Origin: an uncultured Pseudomonadota bacterium
Lineage (GTDB): Bacteria > Lernaellota > Lernaellaia > Lernaellales > Lernaellaceae
Direction: 5' to 3'
Assembly (NCBI GenBank): GCA_937967875.1
Contig: CALBTQ010000172.1
Location: forward strand, 1 to 14,593
DNA: 14,593 nt
This document shows positions 7,048 through 13,735 of this stretch, piece by piece (the first letter of the stretch is position 1; each line of letters starts with the position of its first letter). The position numbers and the translations under genes were made by a program. The notes beneath the pieces are model-generated. The model did no database searches, had not been told where the DNA came from, and worked only from the letters and a program-made list of their open reading frames with translations.

Positions 7048-7680
7048 TCACTCGGACGCCGCGCCCGCCTCGCGCTTGCCGACCGCGACAATATAGACTT
7101 CGATGCTTTCCTTGCGCACCGCCTCGGGCCGGATGCAGCGCACCTTCTCGTACAGTTGCTTGGCGCGGGCCAGCAGGGTGTGAAAATCGGGACCCTGGAA
7201 AATCTTGATCACCAGCGCCGAGCCGGCTTTGCCGTGGCGGGCGGCGATGTCCAGGGCGATTTCGGCGAGCAGCGCACTGCGGTCCTGATCGACGTGACGA
7301 ATGCCGGTGGTGTCGGGCGCCATATCCGACAGCACCACGTCGAAGCCGCCGCCCAGTTCGGCCGGGAGCGGCTCGGTCAGATCGGCGGTCAGCGTGACGG
7401 CGTTGGCCGCCGGCGGCTTGGTGGCCGTGCGGTCGATGCCCAACACGCGACCGTTGCCGCCCACGCGCTGCGCGGCGTACTTGAGCCAACTGCCCGGATG
7501 GCAGCCCAGGTCCAGCACGCGCATGCCCTGCTTGAGCAGGCCGAGCCGTTCGTCGATCTCCTGTAGCTTGTAGACCGAGCGCGCCGCGTAGCCTTCGCGT
7601 TTGGCCTTGTCGCTGAAGCGGTCCCAGCGCGGATCGCCGCCGCGTTTCTTTTTTCGATTGGGGTTTTGCGCGCGTATCAT
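7048..7680 (-). CDS. rlmE: 23S rRNA (uridine 2552-2'-O)-methyltransferase
   Basis: RlmE/FtsJ methylates U2552 in the A-loop of 23S rRNA with S-adenosylmethionine during 50S maturation. The 210 residues match the family length. The K-D-K-E catalytic tetrad is readable: Lys38 (RSVYKLQEI), Asp119 (LSDMAP), Lys159 (LVIKIFQG) and Glu194 (SIEVYIVA). SAM-binding motif I is VLDLGCHPGSW, where E. coli has a DLGAAPGG form. An N-terminal basic stretch (PNRKKKRGG) suits rRNA binding. The ATG has no obvious Shine-Dalgarno, and no better in-frame start exists. It lies 45 nt downstream of the lipoprotein gene on the same strand, so it may be read from that transcript; no terminator or clear promoter is seen in the gap. 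Confidence 0.95.
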   Translation of the reverse strand: MIRAQNPNRKKKRGGDPRWDRFSDKAKREGYAARSVYKLQEIDERLGLLKQGMRVLDLGCHPGSWLKYAAQRVGGNGRVLGIDRTATKPPAANAVTLTADLTEPLPAELGGGFDVVLSDMAPDTTGIRHVDQDRSALLAEIALDIAARHGKAGSALVIKIFQGPDFHTLLARAKQLYEKVRCIRPEAVRKESIEVYIVAVGKREAGAASE

Positions 7681-7725
7681 GGCCCGCAGGATACACGACC
7701 GCGCCCGCCGGGGCCAGCGTTTATC

Positions 7726-8991
7726 TCACTGCGGCCGGTTGGTCAGGTAGTAGAGGGAGTCGCCGTCGCCCATGTCGGTCAACTCGGCGTAGCTGAGATG
7801 AAAAAAGCCGTCGGCGTCGATAAACAGGTCGACGGGATTGGAGGGAAGATTCAGACATTCGCTTTCCCAGGTGGATTCGCTTTTCGCATAGCGCCAGACC
7901 CGCCACTCGGACTCGGTGGTGTCGGATAGTAAAATGTGTGGCTTGCCCGCCGGATCGAGGGCGGCGTTCAGCAGGTAGCTTCGATCCCGCACCAGAGACG
8001 ACTCCCATGTTCCGCCGACATTCGAGGCGTATTTGGTTTGGAAAATATAATGATTCTGCTCTTCCGGATCGTCCCAGAAATGCACACGATAAACTAAATG
8101 AGCGAATCCGTTTTCATCGAGTTCCAATAGCAAATCGGAAAATTCATAAGGAGTGAATCCGGGATCCGCATTGTTTTCATCCAACTCGTCGATCGTTTCA
8201 AATTGCCATTCATCCGCTGTTTTCACCGCGTACATGAGCTTGCCGCAATCCGCGGTCGGCAGATCGACGTCGCAAGGAGTTCGATAAACAACGTGGATAA
8301 CATCGTTCTTGTCGATGGCCATGGTCGGCTCGGCGCCGGTGGCGATTCGTTCACTGTCCCATCCGTCGCCGTTCCACGCCGCCAGAAAAACGGATTCCAG
8401 ATACTCGTTGCCGACAAATCCTCGGTTTTCATAAACGAAAAATGGTTCGTCGGCGGCATTGAGCGCCAAGCCGCAGCCTTCAAACAATGTTGTCAAATCT
8501 TCTTCGACACGTTGTATTTCCCATGCACCGCTTTTATTGGTCGCATAAAGCAAGTCGTAGTTGATCGTTTCGGGTGAAAACGCATAAAAAGCGACGTGGC
8601 CGTAGCCTGTCGAATCCATTGTGAAATGCAGATCCCAGTTAGCCTCGGTCGCGTCCAATTGTTCGATATTCCATGCGGCTCCGTTCTTTTCGGCGACCGC
8701 CGGGATCGTGTCATAATTATTATCTCGATAATATACTATAACAGGCTCGAAAGACGGAGAGAAAAGAAGGTTGTTGTGCCTTCCGGCATGGTTGTCATCC
8801 ACCAATTCCATACGCCAACCTTCGGGGGGTGTAAGGTCGTCATTGTCGTCATCATCGGACGAATCGTCATCGTTATCATCCTCGTTGTTGTTGTCGTCGT
8901 CCGAATCGTCGTTGTCATCGTCATCGCCGTTGCAAGCGGCAAAGGAAAACAACAGCGCCAAAATCGTCAAAAGGATAAAACGGTGAAGCAT
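7726..8991 (-). CDS. Lipoprotein: Asp-rich linker plus seven beta-propeller-like repeats
   Basis: A 421-residue protein. Residues 1-20 are a lipoprotein signal (MLHRFILLTILALLFSFAAC, lipid on Cys20; Phe at -3 is unusual). Residues 23-52 are an extreme Asp/Asn linker (20 Asp, 6 Asn of 30). The rest is about seven repeats of a pattern like h-D-x-x-G-x-x-H-h-x-Y followed by a Y-A...W-E segment. Examples are TMDSTGYGHVAFY, AIDKNDVIHVVYR, ELDENGFAHLVYR, ALDPAGKPHILLS and FIDADGFFHLSYA. Seven repeats fit a seven-bladed propeller. ATG 8991 is chosen for GGGTGA just upstream and a compact signal; ATG 9000, three codons earlier, is also possible. Probably surface-exposed, in an unknown binding role. 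G+C is lower than in the gat genes. Confidence 0.8.
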   Translation of the reverse strand: MLHRFILLTILALLFSFAACNGDDDDNDDSDDDNNNEDDNDDDSSDDDDNDDLTPPEGWRMELVDDNHAGRHNNLLFSPSFEPVIVYYRDNNYDTIPAVAEKNGAAWNIEQLDATEANWDLHFTMDSTGYGHVAFYAFSPETINYDLLYATNKSGAWEIQRVEEDLTTLFEGCGLALNAADEPFFVYENRGFVGNEYLESVFLAAWNGDGWDSERIATGAEPTMAIDKNDVIHVVYRTPCDVDLPTADCGKLMYAVKTADEWQFETIDELDENNADPGFTPYEFSDLLLELDENGFAHLVYRVHFWDDPEEQNHYIFQTKYASNVGGTWESSLVRDRSYLLNAALDPAGKPHILLSDTTESEWRVWRYAKSESTWESECLNLPSNPVDLFIDADGFFHLSYAELTDMGDGDSLYYLTNRPQ

Positions 8992-9023
8992 GTCACCCAT
9001 TCCATATGTGGTTGCCGGGCAAG

Positions 9024-9050
9024 CGTATAACATCAGATAACAAAGATCAA
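9024..9050 (-). promoter_or_regulatory. Candidate extended -10 promoter for the propeller lipoprotein
   Basis: On the minus strand, TGTTATACG gives an extended -10 (TGnTATA-type; hexamer complement of 9024-9029). A TTGATC lies 15 nt further upstream (complement of 9045-9050). The 5' leader would be about 25 nt. The spacer is short, so this is tentative. Confidence 0.35.
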
Positions 9051-9156
9051 GCATCCCGGCCGAGCGGAAAGGATGCGCATTTGTGTCCTTCAAATTGAGA
9101 GCGTCGACGTTTAATGGTAGCGTATTTGCCGATTCTCTCCTGGAGTGAGGGGTTTG

Positions 9157-10326
9157 ATGAAATCGGCATTTTTCTGGTCGGCCGTTGTCTTGTGCTTTTT
9201 CCTGCCGGCGTGCGGCGGGTCGGACGAGTCGACTTCGGCGTCCAACACGAGCGCCGTCAGAACGTCGTCCGGCGATAGCGTCATCGACATCACGGAGCGG
9301 GAAATCGACGAGATGATCGCGTTGTACGACGCCAAGGCGATCGGCCGGGAAAAGCATACCGAACTGCAAAGCAGAATAACCGATTACGGCACATTCCTGT
9401 TGCTGGCGAGCGAAGAGGAAATCGAAAAGGCGCATTCGTTTTTTACCATTCCGACCAAAGCCGCCGCGCCGCCGGAAGGCGCTCGGGTGGTTTTACGCGA
9501 CAGCCACTTGTTTTTCCTGGGACTTTTTTTCCAGCGAGACAATGTTTTAATTGTGAACGATGCGGCGTATGAAATCTATTTGAACGGCATCCCCATGCGG
9601 GAAACGCGCGAACGTTTTGAAAAGGAAAGCGGGGAGTTTTACAGTTATTACCAAGAAATCTGGGAAAAAGGGTTTTACTTAATAATCCTGAAGAATCCAC
9701 CGGCGTACGAAGAATCACAGACTTTCCGTGAGAAGGTGAGGCGCATCGACCGTGAGTTGGAATCGTTGGCCGAGGCGCCCGATCAAACGTGGGTTGACCG
9801 AGCCAAGGGATTGATCGAGGAAGAACTTCCCGGCAGCCAAATAGAACTTACCTATGAATCACATATCGTTTCCGACAGAACCAAGCGACCGTATATTCGA
9901 ATATCCGCTCCCTCCGTTCATCAGAAAAACCTTGGTTGCAGTTTTTATAAATGGCCGAAAACTGCCATCGACATTAATAAGAGAAATGCCGGAATTCGCA
10001 ATACCCACAACCGGTTTAAGGAGATTATCATCGGGGATCTGCCTCAATTCCAGCCCGCGCATCGAAGCTACGATTTAAGCCGACCCAATGTGAAGTGGGC
10101 GCCCGATCTGATCCAAATACAACGCGAAGCCGAAAAGATTGCGAACAATCCGTTTATCAGCCGGCGCAAGAAGTACTTACTCCTGGTGCCTCTGTTATCG
10201 AATATACTCAATAAGGATAAGAGGACGATCGCCGGTTCGGCGGCGATTCTGCTGGCCAACGCGCAACAGTGGAGGAGCGCGGACGACTCGTGCAGCATCC
10301 GCCATCCTTTCGGTTGCGGCGATTGA
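9157..10326 (+). CDS. Lipoprotein of unknown function
   Basis: A 389-residue protein I do not recognise. The start is a lipoprotein signal with lipobox L-P-A-C (Cys19), then GGSDEST and a Ser/Thr-rich linker. The frame start at ATG 9157 is preferred over GTG 9145 because the signal begins at MKSAFFW and GAGGGG precedes that ATG. Residues 45-75 and 150-230 look helical and charged (ITEREIDEMIALYDAK, ETRERFEKESGEFYSYYQE, REKVRRIDRELESLAEA). Residues 240-320 are irregular, with Lys/Arg/Asn-rich text. The C-terminal part is helical (REAEKIANNPFISRRKKYLLL), and three Cys lie in the second half. Codon use (TTA, ATA, AGA) and lower G+C differ from the neighbours, suggesting an accessory or recently acquired gene. 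It is divergent from the propeller lipoprotein, with 165 nt between starts. I see no proof of a frameshift. Confidence 0.7.
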   Translation: MKSAFFWSAVVLCFFLPACGGSDESTSASNTSAVRTSSGDSVIDITEREIDEMIALYDAKAIGREKHTELQSRITDYGTFLLLASEEEIEKAHSFFTIPTKAAAPPEGARVVLRDSHLFFLGLFFQRDNVLIVNDAAYEIYLNGIPMRETRERFEKESGEFYSYYQEIWEKGFYLIILKNPPAYEESQTFREKVRRIDRELESLAEAPDQTWVDRAKGLIEEELPGSQIELTYESHIVSDRTKRPYIRISAPSVHQKNLGCSFYKWPKTAIDINKRNAGIRNTHNRFKEIIIGDLPQFQPAHRSYDLSRPNVKWAPDLIQIQREAEKIANNPFISRRKKYLLLVPLLSNILNKDKRTIAGSAAILLANAQQWRSADDSCSIRHPFGCGD

Positions 10327-10379
10327 ACCGACGCCGATCCACCTCCTCCGGAAATGCCGCTTTTCAGCATCGGTCGGTT
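10326..10379 (+). terminator. Possible terminator/inverted repeat after the 9157 lipoprotein
   Basis: AACCGAC-GC-CGAT (10326-10338) pairs with ATCGGTCGGTT (10369-10379): an 11-bp stem with a 2-nt bulge and a 30-nt loop, starting at the last base of the stop codon. The T-run is only three bases, so termination is uncertain. Confidence 0.3.
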
Positions 10380-10414
10380 TATGCTAAAAACATCGTTCCA
10401 TTTGTTTATGCCCG

Positions 10415-10429
10415 GGCCGCTGGGCGGCC
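10415..10429 (+). promoter_or_regulatory. GC-rich hairpin in the leader of the acyltransferase operon
   Basis: GGCCGC-TGG-GCGGCC forms a perfect 6-bp stem about 30 nt before the GTG start of the SGNH gene. It may be a leader structure or a weak stop for upstream transcription. I could not find a convincing promoter for the operon in 10327-10459. Confidence 0.3.
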
Positions 10430-10459
10430 GCGGCGACGGATGAGGGACAGGGCGCACAG

Positions 10460-11611
10460 GTGAGCGAAACGAAAAACAACTTCTGGCACGCGCCGCGCTA
10501 TCGCGCTTTTCGCATCGGCCTATATTTTTTGGTGCTGGTGCTGCTGACCGAAATCGGCGTACGCGTCTATTTTTCCCGCAGGCACATCATCGAACGCAAT
10601 CCGGGCAACACGACCGCGGCGATGCCCTATCTGTTCGACCAGATGGACAAGCACAAGGGCCGCAAGATCGTTTTTCTGGGCAGTTCGGTCGTGCAGGGTT
10701 ACGGCAACTGCGCCGACGGCAAGCATTTCCCGGCGATCATCGAGCGCATGTTCCGCGAGCAGGGCGACAAGGACGTGCGCTGCTACAACCTGTCGAGCGC
10801 CGGCAACCGCTTCGGCGACCACTTCGGCAACATGATCGAGTCGATGCGGCACAAGCCGGACCTGATCGTCCAGGCGGTGCACATTAAAATGTTCTCGGTG
10901 CACGCGAGCATGATCAACCCGTTCACCCACGACGAGTCGATCTACTACTTCCGCGACGAGCCGGATTATTTCAAAAACTACCGCAAAAAGTTTCGGGTTC
11001 CCGACGAACGCTACCGGCAGATCTGGCTGGATTTCCAGGCCCGCAAACTGTCGGCGACCTACCGCTACCGCGGGCTGATGACCTTCTTCTTCACCGGCAA
11101 CTACCGCCGGCCGGCGACCTCGGCCTCGGACTGGATCAAAATGGAAATGGGCTGGGCCGATCCGCTGCTGGTCGAGGCGCACCGCACCACGCACGACGAG
11201 CGCAACGCCGATTACCTGTGGATGGTCATTCCCGAGCACGTGGTGCAGCTCAACTACCACCACTGCGAGGCCTTCGATTTTTCCGACGAGAACATCAACT
11301 GGGCGACCTTCGGCGACTACCTGGCCTACGCCGAAACGCGCAACGTGAACGTGCTGTTTTTCCTCAACCCGATCAACAAGTCCTTCGTCGATCAGAAGGA
11401 GTTCTTCGATTGGGACGAGGTGATGGCGCTGTACAAGCCGCGCACGATCAAAAAGGTGCTCAAACATCACAAGAAGGTGGTCGACGCGGTGGATAAAATC
11501 GACAGTCGGCATTACTCCGACCTCGACCATTTGAACATGAACGGTCACGAACAACTGGCCAAATATATGTTCCCGCAGATCAAGCGGGCGCTGAAGAACA
11601 AACGCAGGTAG
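10460..11611 (+). CDS. SGNH/GDSL-like extracytoplasmic acyl transferase (AlgJ/DltD-type partner of MBOAT)
   Basis: A 383-residue protein anchored by one N-terminal helix (about 18-36, LYFLVLVLLTEIGVRVYF), with the catalytic domain outside the cytoplasm. SGNH blocks are visible: block I KIVFLGSSVVQGYG with the nucleophile at Ser76, block II around Gly115 (NLSSAGNR), block III around Asn303 (LFFLNP), and block V D354-L-D-H357 in SDLDHLNMNGHEQLA. Proteins of this build (AlgJ/AlgX, PatB, DltD) accept an acyl group made available by an MBOAT partner and place it on an envelope polymer. The start is GTG with AGGG 7 nt upstream; no earlier Met fits. It is followed after 7 nt by the MBOAT gene, so the two are surely co-translated. 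The substrate polymer is unknown. Leptospira DUF1574-like SGNH proteins are an alternative family name. Confidence 0.82.
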   Translation: MSETKNNFWHAPRYRAFRIGLYFLVLVLLTEIGVRVYFSRRHIIERNPGNTTAAMPYLFDQMDKHKGRKIVFLGSSVVQGYGNCADGKHFPAIIERMFREQGDKDVRCYNLSSAGNRFGDHFGNMIESMRHKPDLIVQAVHIKMFSVHASMINPFTHDESIYYFRDEPDYFKNYRKKFRVPDERYRQIWLDFQARKLSATYRYRGLMTFFFTGNYRRPATSASDWIKMEMGWADPLLVEAHRTTHDERNADYLWMVIPEHVVQLNYHHCEAFDFSDENINWATFGDYLAYAETRNVNVLFFLNPINKSFVDQKEFFDWDEVMALYKPRTIKKVLKHHKKVVDAVDKIDSRHYSDLDHLNMNGHEQLAKYMFPQIKRALKNKRR

Positions 11612-11618
11612 GGCGACG

Positions 11619-12908
11619 ATGGAAATGCAAAGCTGGGCCTTTATGCTCTTTGTCGTCGTCAGCGCGGCGCTGTACTGGAGCGTCGTGCCCGCGAAGCTGC
11701 GCCCGCATTACCTGCTGGCGGTGAGCCTGGGCTACTACTTCTCCTGCTCGATCGTCTTCGGCGTGTTCCTGTTGCTGTACCTGTACGGCATTTTCGTCCT
11801 GGGCATTCTGATCGACACGGCGCAGACCAAACGCGGGCGCAAGTGGTGGCTGATCTTCGGCATTCTGGTCGCGATCGGCATTCTCTTTTTGTTCAAGGCG
11901 CGCACCGGCCTGACGCAGATCGTTTTCATGCTGCTGGGCATGGGCGAGGGCAAGGCGGCGGCGCTGCTGGTCGAGAAATTCGGCATCCCGCTGGGCATCA
12001 GCTATTTCAGCTTCCGCGCGGTGCACTACCTGGTCGAGGTCTACCGCGGCAAGAACCTGCGGGCGACGCCGCTGGAGTTTTTCCTGTACGTGGCGTTCTT
12101 CCCCACGTTGGTCGCCGGGCCGATCCACCGCTTTTTCACCATCGGCAAGGAGAAGCCGGAAGACAGTTTCGGCGATCAACTGCGCACCGCGGGCGGCCTG
12201 CGCAAACCGACGGCCGACGACATCAGCATCGGCATCTGGCGCATTTTGCAGGGCGTGGTGAAAAAGTTCGTCATCGCCGACTTCTTCCTCAAGCTGGCCG
12301 GACCGATGATGACCAAGCAGGGTCTGGCGCCGACGGTCGGCACGCTGGAACTGTGGGCGGCGGGCTATTTCTGGTTCTTCTACCTGTACGCCGACTTCTC
12401 CGGTTACAGCGATCTGGCCATCGGCATGGCGCGGCTGTTCGGCATCCGCGTGATGGAGAACTTCCGCTGGCCGCTGCTGGCCTCCAATGTGCGCGACTTC
12501 TGGCGGCGCTGGCACATCAGCCTGACCAACTGGCTGATGCACTACGTGTATTTTCCGCTGGGCGGCAGCCGCAAAGGCGAGGCGCGCACGAACATCAACT
12601 CGCTGCTGACGCTCATCGCCATTGCGCTGTGGCACAAACTGGCGCTCGGCATGTTCTTCTGGGGCGTCTATCACGGCGTGGGCATGATCGTCTTCCGGTA
12701 CTACATGCGCGCGAAAAACCGCCTGATGCCCGACCGCAAACCGACCTGGTACGGCAAGGTCATCGGCGTGGTCATAGTGCACACGTTCTTCAACATCAGT
12801 TGGCCGATGTTCCACCACCCGATGCACATCGCGGTGTTGTACTATTTCAAGATGTTCCCGTTCATTCCGAAGCTGTTCCCGCTGCTGCGGCAACTGCTGG
12901 GGAGTTGA
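11619..12908 (+). CDS. MBOAT-family membrane O-acyltransferase (AlgI/DltB-like)
   Basis: A 429-residue polytopic inner-membrane protein with about ten hydrophobic helices. MBOAT/AlgI hallmarks are in order: LGISYFSFRAVHYLVEVYRG (126-144), FFPTLVAGPIHR (160-171), YADFSGYSDLAIGMARLFGI (257-276), NVRDFWRRWHISLTNW (290-305, His299), YVYFPLGGSRKG (309-320), and the catalytic pair His339 (ALWHK) and His352 (WGVYHG). The residue after the first catalytic His is Lys instead of the usual Gly. The family moves an acyl group from a cytoplasmic thioester across the membrane. The C-terminus (LFPLLRQLLGS) lacks the F-x-Y-x-x-F shuttle motif that some Gram-negative relatives carry fused there. That motif is instead on the 37-residue protein encoded 4 nt downstream. 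AGGG precedes the ATG by 5 nt and overlaps the SGNH stop codon. Confidence 0.92.
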   Translation: MEMQSWAFMLFVVVSAALYWSVVPAKLRPHYLLAVSLGYYFSCSIVFGVFLLLYLYGIFVLGILIDTAQTKRGRKWWLIFGILVAIGILFLFKARTGLTQIVFMLLGMGEGKAAALLVEKFGIPLGISYFSFRAVHYLVEVYRGKNLRATPLEFFLYVAFFPTLVAGPIHRFFTIGKEKPEDSFGDQLRTAGGLRKPTADDISIGIWRILQGVVKKFVIADFFLKLAGPMMTKQGLAPTVGTLELWAAGYFWFFYLYADFSGYSDLAIGMARLFGIRVMENFRWPLLASNVRDFWRRWHISLTNWLMHYVYFPLGGSRKGEARTNINSLLTLIAIALWHKLALGMFFWGVYHGVGMIVFRYYMRAKNRLMPDRKPTWYGKVIGVVIVHTFFNISWPMFHHPMHIAVLYYFKMFPFIPKLFPLLRQLLGS

Positions 12909-12912
12909 GGAG
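12899..12912 (+). promoter_or_regulatory. Ribosome-binding site of the 37-residue microprotein
   Basis: GGGGAG at 12899-12904 ends 8 nt before the ATG at 12913, and GAGGAG at 12907-12912 directly abuts it. The signal spans the MBOAT stop codon and supports real translation of this very short gene. Confidence 0.7.
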
Positions 12913-13026
12913 ATGAACAAAGAGACGCTCAAGGAATTCGGCATCGCCCTGGCGGCCTGGGGGCTGTTCACCACCGCGCTGTTGTTCGCCGGGGTGGCGC
13001 AGGAATTCATCTACGCGATGTTCTGA
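12913..13026 (+). CDS. DltX-like transmembrane microprotein with C-terminal acyl-shuttle motif
   Basis: A 37-residue protein. Residues 1-8 are polar with Lys3 and Lys7, residues 10-28 form one hydrophobic helix (GIALAAWGLFTTALLFAGV), and the chain ends AQEFIYAMF. By the positive-inside rule the N-terminus is cytoplasmic and the C-terminus outside. The final six residues F32-I-Y34-A-M-F37 are exactly F-x-Y-x-x-F at the chain end. This is the motif described for DltX, where the Tyr accepts an acyl group from the MBOAT protein DltB and passes it to the Ser of DltD. It follows the MBOAT gene by 4 nt with a strong ribosome site, and an intrinsic terminator follows 23 nt later, so the operon ends here. 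Being so short, it is easily missed by gene callers. Homology to DltX is not shown; the motif match, topology and gene context are what support the call. Confidence 0.82.
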   Translation: MNKETLKEFGIALAAWGLFTTALLFAGVAQEFIYAMF

Positions 13027-13048
13027 TTTTCACCGATTGTTAAACGAA

Positions 13049-13077
13049 AGAAACGGCCCGCTGCGGCCGTTTTTTAA
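13049..13077 (+). terminator. Rho-independent terminator of the acyltransferase operon
   Basis: AAACGGCC (13051-13058) pairs with GGCCGTTT (13065-13072) around CGCTGC, with a run of six T at 13070-13075. It lies 23 nt after the microprotein stop. Confidence 0.9.
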
Positions 13078-13081
13078 TTAA

Positions 13082-13160
13082 GTCATCGTGAACGCAGCGA
13101 AGGATCTCTCGTTGATGAACGGAGATTCTTCGTCGCGCTTGTGGTGCGCCTCCGAATGAC
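13082..13160. mobile_element. MITE-like imperfect inverted repeat with GTCAT ends
   Basis: The 79-nt segment starts GTCATCGTGAACGCAGCGAAG and ends CTCCGAATGAC. The arms pair imperfectly: GTCAT at the tips, and GAAGGATCTC against GAGATTCTTC inside. Short elements of this appearance (GTCAT..GAACG..GCGAAGGATCTC) are dispersed in many bacterial genomes as non-autonomous repeats. No transposase is encoded. Confidence 0.6.
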
Positions 13161-13290
13161 CATCTTTGCGTGTGCCATAGTTTTCGCCGCAAGGCGAAAG
13201 CTGTGCTCGTAGAAATTTAAGTACGGCCATGTTCCTGGGGAACAAGATCCCGCCAGTGGAGACTGTCGATTTTCTCGTTTTAGAATAATT

Positions 13291-13395
13291 ACGTCTGCCG
13301 CCCCTGCGGGGCTTGGGGGGAAATCAAATTTTTTTGCCCGGCGGCTCACACACCGGGCTACCCTCTGTCGCCCCTGACGGGGCTGTTGGTCGCCT
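13291..13395. repeat. Hairpin-bearing intergenic repeat, copy 3 (two same-strand units)
   Basis: Unit one at 13293-13320 has the hairpin GCCCC-TGC-GGGGC followed by TTGG. Unit two at 13355-13385 starts GGGCTAC and has the hairpin GCCCC-TGAC-GGGGC. Unit one matches the reverse complement of 6032-6059 at all but a few positions. A smaller CGCC-TGAC-GGCG foldback follows at 13391-13402. Confidence 0.65.
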
Positions 13396-13557
13396 GACGG
13401 CGCATTTATCGACATTCTCGATAGCCCTGGAAACCACAGCCCACCCAGAGCCAACAAGCCCCGGAAGAACGAAGGAATCTTTGATAATTCGCATCAGATC
13501 GGCCACGGCGATTAGCGTATACGTTGAAAATGATCGGCTGTTCCGCCGGAGGCAAGC

Positions 13558-13655
13558 TTCACCTGCACCCCTTTCAGGGGTTTGATTGAGGTTGCTACGT
13601 CTTGTTCCAGGGCTTCGCCCTTCGCTACTGACCTGCGCCCTGCGGGCTTGAAGAC
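13558..13655. repeat. Hairpin-bearing intergenic repeat, copy 4 (three foldbacks)
   Basis: Three consecutive foldbacks: CCCCT-TTC-AGGGG (within 13567-13580), GGGC-TTC-GCCC (13610-13620) and GCCC-TGC-GGGC (13637-13647). They are separated by GCTAC-containing linkers (GTTGCTACG, TTCGCTACT). The last 44 nt align with 70-114 at the other end of the window. Confidence 0.65.
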
Positions 13656-13735
13656 GAAGGGATGACGGTTCAAACAAGACACGCCATCACGCATTCGTTA
13701 ACATTCCGCATTCGGCGTTCGCCGCACCGCATTCA

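Larger units (their letters stand above)
13078..13735. other. Repeat-rich non-coding region
   Basis: About 650 nt with no credible gene. Contents in order: a MITE-like inverted repeat (13082-13160); a hairpin TTTCGCC-GCAA-GGCGAAA with a GNRA-type loop (13182-13199); a hairpin TGTTCC-TGG-GGAACA (13230-13244); hairpin-family units at 13291-13395; a featureless stretch at 13400-13550; further units at 13558-13655; and three CGCATTC words at 13690, 13707 and 13728. Two of those words extend to CGCATTCRTTAAC. It looks like a landing zone for small non-autonomous elements. Confidence 0.7.

Noticed and set aside
8835..8930. Asp/Asn codon tract as a separate tandem-repeat element
   Set aside because: It is in frame within the lipoprotein and best read as a protein linker.
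8992..9435. Upstream extension of the propeller lipoprotein frame
   Set aside because: It would place about 145 residues before a clear lipoprotein signal and overlaps the divergent lipoprotein on the other strand.
9854..10078. Alternative plus-strand frame inside the unrecognised lipoprotein, considered as a frameshifted segment
   Set aside because: No family resemblance in either frame; the main frame stays open throughout, so a frameshift cannot be argued from sequence alone.
11580..13010. Long minus-strand frame opposite the MBOAT gene
   Set aside because: His/Gln/Arg-rich antisense shadow; the MBOAT motifs on the plus strand are decisive.
13291..13655. Possible CRISPR array from repeated foldbacks
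   Set aside because: Units are irregularly spaced, diverged and in both orientations; no constant repeat/spacer pattern and no cas genes.
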